Below, one piece after another: positions 45,670-54,165 of a stretch of DNA of 64,000 nt. Position 1 is the first letter of the stretch, and each line of letters begins with the position of its first letter. Position numbers and translations under genes: made by a program. The notes beneath the pieces are model-generated. The model saw only the letters and a list, made by a program, of their open reading frames with translations, was not told the DNA's origin and made no database searches. The stretch is from the NCBI RefSeq assembly GCF_030814715.1, contig NZ_JAUSVO010000001.1, positions 930,001 to 994,000 on the forward strand. Reading direction: 5' to 3'. Source of the DNA: Kaistia dalseonensis. Its GTDB lineage: Bacteria > Pseudomonadota > Alphaproteobacteria > Rhizobiales > Kaistiaceae.

Positions 45670-46005
45670 TCAGGGCTTCGTGACTGGATCTGCTCGGCGG
45701 CGCAATACCATGCCGCCGTGATGCAAGGTGTCTGCGTTCACGAAGTCGCCGTCGGCGGTAAAGCCCGTGTCGTCCCAATATTCGATATGCGTATCGGTCA
45801 CTTCATAACGGCCTTCATAGGCGCGCTCGCGTGTGCCGCGCGCCTCGATATAGCGACCGGTGGGCAGGAGTTCGTGGCGGACACGGCCGTCGTCGGTTAC
45901 CCACATGCCGGCATAGGGATGGTTGGTCTGCAATGTGGGCTCCTCGGCATGAACATTTTGGGTCAGAAGTGCGGCGGTCATCAGGATCGCGAATGCATGT
46001 CGCAT
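45670..46005 (-). CDS. Atu4866-family secreted protein
   Basis: 111 residues. A short signal peptide (MRHAFAILMTAALLTQNVHA) precedes one domain: HPYAGMWVTDDGRVRHELLP, RYEVTDTHIEYWDDTGFTAD, LHHGGMVLRR. This matches the small beta-barrel family named after Agrobacterium Atu4866, whose function is unknown. It is often found near oxidoreductase and LysR genes. Start chosen at 46005, where the signal peptide begins. Confidence 0.8.
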   Translation of the reverse strand: MRHAFAILMTAALLTQNVHAEEPTLQTNHPYAGMWVTDDGRVRHELLPTGRYIEARGTRERAYEGRYEVTDTHIEYWDDTGFTADGDFVNADTLHHGGMVLRRRADPVTKP

Positions 46006-46138
46006 GATCGTGCTCCTCAACATCGGCTGTGGCTGTCAACCGCGAAAGCCGAACTGGCGTCGCGGTAGTTCGGAGGTCGGCCGCCCCGCCCGCGGTGCGC
46101 GGAGCGGCCGTGGCAGGGCCGGGCCGGCCGCCATGAGG

Positions 46139-46309
46139 CTATTGCGGGCGCGGCTCGTTGTTCTCGACGACCTGTTGGTAGGCGACGAGATCCAGAAACG
46201 CCTCGGCCTCGATGACCAAGCCGTCCTTCATCCGGAACATCCAGAGGAACTGGTTGCGATAGGGGGCGCCCATCTCGGGAAAGAACTTGTTCGTCGTCTT
46301 GCTCGTCAT
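46139..46309 (-). pseudogene. SnoaL/NTF2-like C-terminal fragment
   Basis: A 56-residue frame reads NKFFPEMGAPYRNQFLWMFR, then DGLVIEAEAFLDLVAYQQVV and ends ENNEPRPQ. This is the C-terminal third of a SnoaL-like (NTF2 fold) protein of about 130-150 residues; the N-terminal part is absent. Bases 46310-46487 hold nothing recognised. Confidence 0.6.
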
Positions 46310-46487
46310 GGCCCCATCCTCTCCGGCGTTGGGGCCTCCGGCAAACCGGGCGGTTCATCTCAAACAAGAACGGGCAGCGATGGCCAAGCGCCAACGCCTG
46401 ATGACTTAGGGCGACATTTGGATGGTCGTCACGGAACTGCCTGCCAGCACCGTACCTGGCCAACGCCACACCGTGCCGCCCCATCGA

Positions 46488-47522
46488 TCACGCTGAACGC
46501 ACCGTCCGGCTGGCATATCGATTGTGCAGGCGCTGCTGGGTCAAGGCATCCTGTTTGGGGGCAATGCCGAAGGTTCTCGAATAGTCTCGGCTGAATTGCG
46601 ATGCGCTTTCATAGCCGACCTTGTAGGCGGCTTCCGCAACATTGGCGGCCTCGGTCACCATGAGGCGGCGTGCCTCGAGCAAGCGCAATTGCTTCTGGAA
46701 CTGAAGCGGCGTCATCGAGGTCAGTGCCTTGAAGTGCTGGTGAAACGACGATGGGCTCATCCGCGCAATGTCCGCCAGTTGTTCGACACGTAGCGTCTCT
46801 GCGAAGCTCGTATGGAGCACCGATACTGCCCTTACGACGCGTTCGATGTTCGATTCCGGCAGGGCCAGTTTGCAGATCTCACCGCCATGCGGCCCGCTCA
46901 ACAGCCAGTAGCAGATTTCGCGCACGATCGAAGGCGCCAGAACCGGGATTGCCTTTGGCGTCGCCAGCAATCTCACCAGGCGAAGAATGCAGTCCGCCAA
47001 TGGTTGATCGACTTTGGCAACAAAAGCACATGGGCCGGATGATTCTGATTGGACGGGAAGTGCGTCCAATTGTTCGAGCACGTCCCGCACGGTTGCGACG
47101 TCGAAATCGATCAAGACGCCGACGTAGGGGGCTTCCTCGCTCGCTTCGACGATCCGACCGGTTGCCGGAAGCCCTACGCTGACAACGAGGCACTCCATCG
47201 TCCCATAGCGAAGCCGTTCCTCTCCGAAGTGGATCTCCTTTCCGCCCTCCAGCACGACGCAGAGCGACGGCCGATAGATGTTTCGCATCGGCATCATCGA
47301 CTGGAACGAGCGGACGATATTGAAGCCTTCGAGAGCCGTCGGAAACAGGCCTTGGCCGCCGCCCTGTTCTTCTATGTAGGCTGTCACGGCAGCTAGCAGC
47401 GGTGCATTCATGCGCGGCTCCCGATGATCGAGGGGCCACGGCAACACTTGGCTCCTCACCGGCACATTCACCTTTTCTGCAGGAATAGGCAAGTTTCTTG
47501 AGAGTTCGGGCATTCTGATCAT
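46488..47522 (-). CDS. AraC-family regulator, YqhC-like (paralogue B)
   Basis: 344 residues, the same length as the AraC protein at 38017 and alike along its whole length (MIRMPELSRNLPI against MTRMPDTSRNLPI; RPSLCVVLEGGKEIHFG; YGTMECLVVSVGLPATGRI). C-terminal double HTH is LRVEQLADIARMSPSSFHQH and VGYESASQFSRDYSRTFG. It is divergent from the MFS gene with 51 bases between. Start set at 47522 by similarity with paralogue A. Confidence 0.9.
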   Translation of the reverse strand: MIRMPELSRNLPIPAEKVNVPVRSQVLPWPLDHREPRMNAPLLAAVTAYIEEQGGGQGLFPTALEGFNIVRSFQSMMPMRNIYRPSLCVVLEGGKEIHFGEERLRYGTMECLVVSVGLPATGRIVEASEEAPYVGVLIDFDVATVRDVLEQLDALPVQSESSGPCAFVAKVDQPLADCILRLVRLLATPKAIPVLAPSIVREICYWLLSGPHGGEICKLALPESNIERVVRAVSVLHTSFAETLRVEQLADIARMSPSSFHQHFKALTSMTPLQFQKQLRLLEARRLMVTEAANVAEAAYKVGYESASQFSRDYSRTFGIAPKQDALTQQRLHNRYASRTVRSA

Positions 47523-47573
47523 TGGACACTCCATCTAGCTTGCGGGTGCAACCAAGCGAGGAGCAACCTCAAA
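47523..47573. promoter_or_regulatory. 51-base divergent promoter, module B
   Basis: Contains CATCTAGCTTGCGGGTGC and a GAGGAGCAACC ribosome-site region before ATGGCAGAAAT. It aligns with the module A gap read in the opposite direction, marking the likely AraC operator. Confidence 0.55.
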
Positions 47574-48887
47574 ATGGCAGAAATTGTTACCGCGTCAAGA
47601 GATCGTTCAGTAGTCAGGGTGCAACCTCTTGCATCAAGCAATGAATATGCAAGGGGTTGGCGGGTCGCCGCCATATTTTCCGTCCTGCTCTTGATCAATG
47701 CATTTTCTCAGATCGACCGGATACTTCCGTTCATTCTGGCCGAAAAGATAAAGGCAGAATTGTTTCTGACGGATACCCAGATGGGACTGTTGACGGGCCT
47801 CGCCTTCGCGGTCTGCTACGCGCTTCTCTCGCTGCCGCTGGCTCGTGCCGCGGACCGAGGATCGCCGCGGCTGGTGCTGGTGTCGTGCGTCCTGATCTGG
47901 AGCGTGATGACAGCACTTGGCGGTTTGGCGGCGAGCTTCATGTTTCTGGCGCTGACGCGTTTCGGCGTTGCGTTCGGAGAGGCAGGGGCGGTCCCTGCTG
48001 GCCATGCGTTGATCGCCCGCAAGATCGAGCCCGACCGACGTGGGCTTGCCATCGGTCTCTTTGCAATGGGAATCCCCCTTGGCACCATGGCCGGTTTCGC
48101 GGCCGGCGGCGCCATTGCGGATATCTTTGGCTGGCGTGTCGTGCTGACGAGTGCCGGCGCTATCGGCATCCTGATCGGGTTGCTGACCGTCCTCGTCGCG
48201 GGTCCGACGCCGCGCCTGCAGATCGCGGCCACGCGTGACGAACCCTTTCTGCGGACAAGCCTCGACCTCCTGACGTCGCCGGCCTTTCGCTGGCTGTTTA
48301 TCGGCACGATTTTTCTCGGTTTCGCCGGAGCGCCCTTTTACGCTTTTTCCGTCCCGTTTCTGATCCGCACCCATGAATTCACCGCAACAGAGGTCGGCGT
48401 TGTCTTCGGACTGCTTCAGGGGCTGATGGGGATTGTCGGCACGCTGGGCGGCGGGCGCTGGTTCGACCATGCTGTGCGCTCCGGCTCGGGCAAGGTGCTG
48501 GGTCCCCCCGCCATTCTCTTCATGATCGCCAGCGTGACGACAACTGCGGCGTTGTTCGCTCCTGCGGGCTGGATGGCCATCGTCTTGTTCGTCCCCGCCA
48601 TGTTGTCGTTCTCGTTCATGTTGCCCTGGGGTTTCGGTGCGGCGCACCTCGTCGCAGGGGTGGGCCGGCAGGCCCAGGCATCCAGTCTCGTGATGATCGG
48701 CAGCGGCCTTGTCGGACCGGCCCTTGGGCCCTTGTTCGTCGGCATGGTCAGCGACGCCGCAAGCGCGGCCGACATTCCGAACGGCCTGGCGCTTGGCCTT
48801 CTGATCGTGCCCTTGGCAAGCGTTTTGTCGAGCCTTGCCCTTCTCGTCGCAAACCACCGTGTCGGCGTGTTCCTCCGCCAGCGCTGA
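47574..48887 (+). CDS. MFS transporter (paralogue B)
   Basis: 437 residues and 12 predicted helices, clearly paralogous to the MFS at 36600 (ARAADRGSPRLVLVSCVLIW; ARKIEPDRRGLAIGLFAMGI; LLPW-like MLPWGFGAAHLVAG). Both start with MAEI. Probable exporter of a small organic compound; substrate unknown. The SDR gene follows after a 263-base gap in which I see no convincing gene, unlike module A where the two genes overlap. Confidence 0.88.
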   Translation: MAEIVTASRDRSVVRVQPLASSNEYARGWRVAAIFSVLLLINAFSQIDRILPFILAEKIKAELFLTDTQMGLLTGLAFAVCYALLSLPLARAADRGSPRLVLVSCVLIWSVMTALGGLAASFMFLALTRFGVAFGEAGAVPAGHALIARKIEPDRRGLAIGLFAMGIPLGTMAGFAAGGAIADIFGWRVVLTSAGAIGILIGLLTVLVAGPTPRLQIAATRDEPFLRTSLDLLTSPAFRWLFIGTIFLGFAGAPFYAFSVPFLIRTHEFTATEVGVVFGLLQGLMGIVGTLGGGRWFDHAVRSGSGKVLGPPAILFMIASVTTTAALFAPAGWMAIVLFVPAMLSFSFMLPWGFGAAHLVAGVGRQAQASSLVMIGSGLVGPALGPLFVGMVSDAASAADIPNGLALGLLIVPLASVLSSLALLVANHRVGVFLRQR

Positions 48888-49150
48888 ACTGACGTGTTGA
48901 TCCTCATGGGAGCCATCCATGAAACAGCGCTGTCTGCAATGCCGGTCCGTCTGTCTCGGAGCCAGATGCCGGCAATGCCATCGCTTCGGAGGACTATCGA
49001 GGCGGCACAACGGGCCCGGATCCTGAAGGCGCTATTCGGGTCCTTGAAGGTCGCGTCCCGTCGGCATCGACCTTTGTCCGCTGGAGACGTCCTGCTCCCC
49101 GATACCGCTCCGGCGGACGACCTTGCCGAAAAACGAGAAAGGAACTGATC

Positions 49151-50125
49151 ATGCCGGAACCATGGACACTCGATGACATGCCGTCCCAGAAGGGCCGCAC
49201 GATCCTCGTTACCGGAACCGGTGGCCTGGGTTTCGAGGACGCCAGTGCATTGGCCAAGGCCGGCGGTGAGGTGATCCTTGCCGGCCGCAACCCGGCGAAA
49301 GGTGCCGATGCCATCAGGCGCATCAAAGAGAGCCTGCCCGGCGCTTCCGTCGCGTTCGAGCAGGTCGATCTCGGCAACCTCGCCTCGATCGCGGCCCTGG
49401 CCGAGCGTCTGAAGCGCGGCCACGATCGTGTTGACGTGCTCATCAACAATGCGGGCGTCATGACGCCTCCGGTGCGCAAGACGACAGACGACGGCTTCGA
49501 ACTACAGTTCGGAACGAATTATCTGGGTCACTTTGCCTTGACGGCGCACCTGCTGCCGCTTCTGGTACAAGCACGAGATCCAAGGGTTGTGACGCTGTCC
49601 AGCATAGCCGCGCGAAGCGCCGACGCCGCGATCGACTTTGACGATCTGCAGGCCGAGCGAAGCTATCGGCCCATGCCGGTCTACAGCCAGTCGAAGCTGG
49701 CATGTCTGATGTTCGCCCTCGAACTTCAGCGACGCAGTGACAAGGCTGGTTGGGGCATCACCTCCATCGCAGCGCATCCCGGCATTTCCCGCACGGATCT
49801 GCTTCACAACGCGCCGGGTCGCCACAGTGTTCAAGGACTTATGCGATCGTTGCTGTGGTTCTTGTTTCAGCCTGCGTCCCAGGGGGCACTGCCGACCCTG
49901 TTTGCGGCAACGTCTCCCAATGCTCGAGGCGGCGGCTATTATGGTCCTGACAGGCTCGGCGAGACGCGCGGTCGCCCGTCCGAGGCGCGGATACCCCCAC
50001 AGGCGATGCAAATCGATGTTGCAAGGCGGCTCTGGGAAATCTCGGAGCGGCTCATCGGCCTTTCGTTCTACGCTCGGCTCGTGTCGCCGGTTGTCTCAGA
50101 CCCTGATGCGCGCTTCGTGGGATAA
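49151..50125 (+). CDS. SDR-family oxidoreductase (paralogue B)
   Basis: 324 residues, cytoplasmic: unlike paralogue A it has no signal sequence. The nucleotide loop reads VTGTGGLGFED, one residue shorter than TGxxxGxG. NNAGVM (about 98-103) and the catalytic YSQSK (about 178-182) are present, as is HPGISRTDL. Overall it resembles the RDH/WW-oxidoreductase-like group. The abnormal loop may reduce cofactor binding. The third, decayed copy at 39342 matches its central part. Confidence 0.85.
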   Translation: MPEPWTLDDMPSQKGRTILVTGTGGLGFEDASALAKAGGEVILAGRNPAKGADAIRRIKESLPGASVAFEQVDLGNLASIAALAERLKRGHDRVDVLINNAGVMTPPVRKTTDDGFELQFGTNYLGHFALTAHLLPLLVQARDPRVVTLSSIAARSADAAIDFDDLQAERSYRPMPVYSQSKLACLMFALELQRRSDKAGWGITSIAAHPGISRTDLLHNAPGRHSVQGLMRSLLWFLFQPASQGALPTLFAATSPNARGGGYYGPDRLGETRGRPSEARIPPQAMQIDVARRLWEISERLIGLSFYARLVSPVVSDPDARFVG

Positions 50126-50134
50126 GAGGGCCAA

Positions 50135-50275
50135 GGATGGCCCCCTTCGCAGATCTCGTCGACGGAATCGCGCCGAACGGCGTCATTGGCCTGCGCAAAG
50201 GCAGGAGACGACATGCCGATGGCGAGAGCCGGTATGAGCCGCTCGAATGGACATGCCGTTTCCTGTCTTGTTCAT
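50135..50275 (-). pseudogene. Remnant of lipocalin-like gene start
   Basis: On the minus strand, ATG at about 50275 gives MNKTGNGMSIR, then with a frame shift LIPALAIGMSSPAFAQA, a signal peptide like that of the lipocalin gene (MNRKRNSMFIR...SSSAFAQ). Flanking DNA up to about 50335 also resembles the region upstream of the intact gene. The rest of the gene is lost. Confidence 0.55.
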
Positions 50276-50305
50276 GAGTCTATGCTTCCAAGACGCCGCG
50301 GCGCG

Positions 50306-51139
50306 TCAGAGATCCTGACGGTCGGCGGAATTCGCCACCTCGCGCTGCGCCTCAATTGCGTCCAGGCGCATGGAGAGCGCCTGTGACATGGACGAAAAGG
50401 CCGTGCTTCCCAGCGCCAACCGCAACGGCGGCGCCTCGCTCTCGGCGGCGGAGATGATTGCGGCCACGGTGCGGGCCGCGTCGCCCTTTATCTCGAAGCT
50501 GCCATCGCTGATCGCGCGGCGGACGGCGCCGGCGGGGCTCTCCTCGTAGACATCCAGGGGGGCTGCACGGACGAGATTAATTCCGAAATTCGTGCCGGTG
50601 GGGCCCGGCTCGGCGATGATGAAGTCGATGCCGAACGGAGCCACTTCCTGCGCCACGGATTCGACGAAGCCTTCGATACCCCACTTGGTCGCGTGGTAAA
50701 GGCTGAAGCCCGGATAAGCGATCTGTCCACCTTCGGAGGAAACCTGGACGATACGCCCGCCGCCCTGCCTTCGAAGCAGCGGCAATGCGGCACGGATCAA
50801 ATGGATGGATCCAGCAAGGTTGGTGGCAATCTGCTGATCGATCTCTTCGTTCGTCAGTTCTTCCGCTGCCCCAAACAAACCATAACCGGCATTGCTGACC
50901 AACAGGTCTATCCGGCCATGCCGCTCGAAGGCTCCGTTGACGGCCGATGTGATGCTCTCCGGCTCGACCAGATCGAGCGGAACGACGTCAAGGCGTTCGC
51001 CGTATCTCTGCTCGAGTTGCTGCAGCGCGTCGGAACGGCGCGTTGTCGCCACCACCTTGTGTCCCCTGGCAAGTAACTGCTGTGTCATTTCGAGGCCGAG
51101 CCCCGAGGAAGCGCCTGTGATGAACCACGTCTTGGTCAT
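50306..51139 (-). CDS. SDR-family oxidoreductase
   Basis: 277 residues with canonical motifs: TGASSGLG at the N-terminus, SNAGYG (about 85), catalytic VSSEGG and YHATK (about 155). Extended C-terminus as in classical SDRs related to NAD(P)-dependent ketoreductases. Substrate unknown. It is divergent from the LysR gene at 51234 with 94 bases between and is probably its target. It seems to have been placed between the lipocalin remnant and lysR after duplication. Confidence 0.88.
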   Translation of the reverse strand: MTKTWFITGASSGLGLEMTQQLLARGHKVVATTRRSDALQQLEQRYGERLDVVPLDLVEPESITSAVNGAFERHGRIDLLVSNAGYGLFGAAEELTNEEIDQQIATNLAGSIHLIRAALPLLRRQGGGRIVQVSSEGGQIAYPGFSLYHATKWGIEGFVESVAQEVAPFGIDFIIAEPGPTGTNFGINLVRAAPLDVYEESPAGAVRRAISDGSFEIKGDAARTVAAIISAAESEAPPLRLALGSTAFSSMSQALSMRLDAIEAQREVANSADRQDL

Positions 51140-51233
51140 GTGAACTCCTTGTCTCTAGATCTCCCATGTAAATCGGCGCTATTGGTGATAGTAGGTCGTC
51201 AATATGAGATGACGTGGTGAGGGCAGTGCACGA

Positions 51234-52133
51234 ATGGTGCGTCCCAGTCTGAATGATCTGGCCGCCTTCGCGGCGGTGGCCAGCCACCGCAGCTTCCGCA
51301 AGGCCGCGGACGTCATGGGGGTTTCGCGCTCCGCGCTCAGCCACGCGATCATTGGACTGGAGGGGAAATTGGGCGTCCGGCTCTTCAACCGGACGACACG
51401 CAGCGTGTCGTTGACCGACGCTGGCGCAGGCCTGCTGGCGCGCTTGGACCCGATCCTTCAGGAACTTGATCAGGCTCTCGATACCCTGTCGGAGGAGCGC
51501 GGTACCCCAAGCGGCACACTGAGGATCAGTGCGAACAAAAGCGGTGCTCGCATCCTGCTCAAAGACGTCGTGCCGCGATTTCTCGATCTTTATCCCGACG
51601 TCGAGCTTGATCTGGTTTCGGAAGGTCGGCTCGTCGATATCGTGGAACAGGGTTTCGATGCCGGTGTGCGCCTGCTGGAGGCCGTGCCGCGAGACATGGT
51701 CGCGGTGAAGTTCGGGGGCGACGTCCGATTCATCGCGGTGGCCGCTCCGTCCTATATGGATGGTAGAGCGACGCCGAACACGCCTGATGACCTGCATGGT
51801 CATCGCTGCATCCGCCAGCGTCTACCGAGCGGCAAGCGCTACCGATGGGAGTTCACCAAACGCGACGCCGAGATTGCAGTCGACGTCCCAGGCAATCTTA
51901 CGCTCGACGACAACGATCTCCTCGTTCAGGCGGCCGCAGACGGGCGGGGCATCGCCTATGTCCCCGAACACTTCGCCCAGCCGTTCCTGGGATCCGGCCA
52001 GCTCGTGACCATTCTCGATGACTGGTGTCCGCCGACATCTGGCTTGGCACTTTATTACCCTCGCAACCGACACCTGCCATCCTCGCTTCGCGCCTTTATC
52101 GACGTGTTGAGACAGGTGGACAGGGGGCGATGA
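51234..52133 (+). CDS. LysR-family regulator
   Basis: 299 residues, intact. The HTH (SLNDLAAFAAVASHRSFRKA to LGVRLFNRTTRSVSLTDAG) is of the RTTRS subgroup and the effector domain runs from about 90 to 295. The decayed LysR at 44598 is a close paralogue, including the upstream sequence GGTCGTCAATATGAGATGACG against GGTCTTCAAAATGGGATGACG. Likely regulates the divergent SDR gene. Confidence 0.9.
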   Translation: MVRPSLNDLAAFAAVASHRSFRKAADVMGVSRSALSHAIIGLEGKLGVRLFNRTTRSVSLTDAGAGLLARLDPILQELDQALDTLSEERGTPSGTLRISANKSGARILLKDVVPRFLDLYPDVELDLVSEGRLVDIVEQGFDAGVRLLEAVPRDMVAVKFGGDVRFIAVAAPSYMDGRATPNTPDDLHGHRCIRQRLPSGKRYRWEFTKRDAEIAVDVPGNLTLDDNDLLVQAAADGRGIAYVPEHFAQPFLGSGQLVTILDDWCPPTSGLALYYPRNRHLPSSLRAFIDVLRQVDRGR

Positions 52134-52192
52134 CCTGGCGAGGGCAGGGCGCTGCCCTGTTCCTCATCAACCAACCCCTGAACCCGCCCGTC

Positions 52193-52237
52193 TTGACGTT
52201 TGTTTGCTACCTTGCGAATATCGTATGGTAACAAACG
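52193..52237. promoter_or_regulatory. Promoter and palindrome upstream of marR-like gene
   Basis: CGTTTGTT (52197-52204) and AACAAACG (52230-52237) are perfect inverted arms, with inner TACC/GGTA pairs. They enclose a TTGACG -35 and an AT-rich -10 region (about 52216-52224), so the bound regulator would block transcription. Confidence 0.65.
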
Positions 52238-52255
52238 ACATAGTGAGGACCTCCG

Positions 52256-52714
52256 ATGCGGGAACAGCCGGACACCCAGCGCCTCTCTGTGGGCGCATGG
52301 ACCAAGCGCTGTTACTTCGCGGGCCGCGCCGTCATGGACGCGACTTTGCGGCCCTACGATCTCGGCTCCACGCAGTGGTATGTTCTCTGGTACCTCGCCA
52401 ACAACGGCCCGTCCGTTCAGCGTGACCTTGCAAGGGCACTCGAACTCGAGCGCGCAACCTTAAGTGGGATAGTCGCCACTCTGGTCCGCAAAGAGCTGGT
52501 CGAGCAGAGCTCGAGCGGCGAAGATCAGCGGCAGCGCCTGCTGAGGTTGACAGCCGCAGGCGAGGGGCTGTGGCGCCAGCTTCCCGATCTCTCCTTCATT
52601 CACGAAGCGGCCTTCGGCGACGCCGATGAGACCGAGTTGGCAACCACGATCCGTGTCCTGAAATCGGCGACTGAACGGCTGCAAAACCTGTTGCGAAAGG
52701 ACTTAAGCAAATGA
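52256..52714 (+). CDS. MarR-family regulator
   Basis: 152 residues. The winged HTH occupies about 40-105 (STQWYVLWYLANNGPSVQRD; RATLSGIVATLVRKELVEQS; DQRQRLLRLTAAGEGLW) between dimerisation helices. Such repressors respond to phenolic or oxidant ligands. The stop overlaps the epimerase start (ATGA), so regulator and enzyme form one operon controlled by the palindrome upstream. Confidence 0.9.
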   Translation: MREQPDTQRLSVGAWTKRCYFAGRAVMDATLRPYDLGSTQWYVLWYLANNGPSVQRDLARALELERATLSGIVATLVRKELVEQSSSGEDQRQRLLRLTAAGEGLWRQLPDLSFIHEAAFGDADETELATTIRVLKSATERLQNLLRKDLSK

Positions 52715-53520
52715 CCGTACTGATCACCGGTGCAACCGGGCTCGTTGGCGAACGACTTCTTCCCCGGCTGGTGGAGGCGGGTTTTGCCTGCCGTGTCTTG
52801 CTCCGGGCGGGCAAAACCTCCCCTGAGGGTGTGGAGGTCGCAACCGGTGACATGCTCGATCCTGCGACCCTCCCGAATGCCGTCCGCGGGGTTTCCGCCA
52901 TAGTGCACCTGGCCGCAGTGTTTCGCACGCAGGACACCGATCTCATCTGGAAAAGCAACGTTGAAGGGACGCGCAACCTGATTGTCGCCGCGAAGGCGCA
53001 TGCCCCCGACGTGCGATTCATCATGTCGAGCACCAGCAATGTCTACAACAACGACAATCCGCATCCGGGACGGGAAGACGATCCGGTCGATCCACAGCAG
53101 GCCTATCCCGCGAGCAAGGTGGCAGCAGAGAAGGAACTGCGCGACAGTGGTTTGAACTGGTCCATCGTCCGCTTTCCATTCGTGTATGGCGACGGCGACG
53201 GACATCTCGAATCTCTTCCCAAATACGTCATCACCTGGCATCCGGCGCAACGAATGAGCACGATCCACCATCGTGACATTGCCACGGCGATCAAGCTTGC
53301 ATTGGACGGCACATTCGATCGGCGTGTCGTGAACGTTGCCGACGAGGCGCCGACTTCCATTTATGAGCTCCTGAGCGTGTTTGGCGCCGGGATGGAATCG
53401 AGTGCCGAGCCTCTTTCGAACCCCTGGTACCTGCACGTCGACAGTTCTCTCGCCCGCAGCCTGGGCTTTCGTGCCAGTGTCCGGACAGTCTATCAGGCCC
53501 AGCAAGAGGGCTTGCTGTGA
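52711..53520 (+). CDS. NAD-dependent epimerase/dehydratase family protein
   Basis: 269 residues of the extended/atypical SDR type. Glycine motif TGATGLVGER (about 7-16), VHLAAVFR, the serine region MSSTSN and YPASKVAAEKE (catalytic Tyr-Lys, about 131-141). Acts on an unknown carbonyl or sugar-like substrate. It is co-transcribed with the MarR gene. A fragment of another such reductase lies just downstream on the opposite strand. Confidence 0.88.
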   Translation: MTVLITGATGLVGERLLPRLVEAGFACRVLLRAGKTSPEGVEVATGDMLDPATLPNAVRGVSAIVHLAAVFRTQDTDLIWKSNVEGTRNLIVAAKAHAPDVRFIMSSTSNVYNNDNPHPGREDDPVDPQQAYPASKVAAEKELRDSGLNWSIVRFPFVYGDGDGHLESLPKYVITWHPAQRMSTIHHRDIATAIKLALDGTFDRRVVNVADEAPTSIYELLSVFGAGMESSAEPLSNPWYLHVDSSLARSLGFRASVRTVYQAQQEGLL

Positions 53521-53632
53521 CACATGCCGCAGATAATCCGGTCGATACTTATGTCATTTGAACTGTCCCGACCGCTAAACCGAAGTCGGGTGTAGTGCGG
53601 TAATGGGAATTGGGCGCTGTCTGAAGGTCCGA

Positions 53633-53920
53633 TCAGACTGCTCCTGTCGCAATCGCGCTTTCAGCGGCAGCAATAATGGTTTCGTCTCCTGACCGAGGCT
53701 TCCAACCCAAGACCCGTTCTGCTTTGGCGCTTGAGAACACGTGCTGCCGACCAAGCAAAGGAATGACAAAGCGGGCTGGACGATCGAATAGTGCAGCGAT
53801 CCTGAGAACGATATCGGGGAGTGATCGCGTCGGGACGCTCCGTGCGGCTTGGCCGAGGTGATTGCGCAACGTCTCGGCGATATCGGCCATCCACTTCCTT
53901 CCTGAAGGCTGAAGGCACGG
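53633..53920 (-). pseudogene. C-terminal fragment of dihydroflavonol-reductase-like protein
   Basis: The frame WMADIAETLRNHLGQAARSV, LPDIVLRIAALFDRP, FSSAKAERVLGWKPRSGDET matches the C-terminal substrate domain of NAD-dependent DFR-like reductases. The Rossmann N-terminal half is absent. Upstream to 54073 the open frame is unrelated. The rest of the gap 53521-54165 holds nothing recognised. Confidence 0.65.
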
Positions 53921-54165
53921 CAACGACATAGTCGTTCGAGCATTCTGGACATGCTCATCTGTGTTCATCGGGACCGCTGCTGATCGCGTCTCGATGGGGC
54001 AGCGCCACATCACTTCGGCCGCCGCCCTGAAGAGCCAGCGAGGCCGGCGCGATCCGAGGCCCTGGAACCACACACGACATCTATGCGAGAGGCGGAGCGA
54101 ACCGCTGCCGAAGGGCTAGCGGAGCCCCGCAAGCCTTCTTGGCCTGCGAACAATGCCGCCGGCCT

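Noticed and set aside
48894-49148. 84-codon open frame between MFS and SDR genes of module B
   Set aside because: No ribosome site or recognisable domain, and no counterpart in module A, where MFS and SDR overlap. Left as non-coding.
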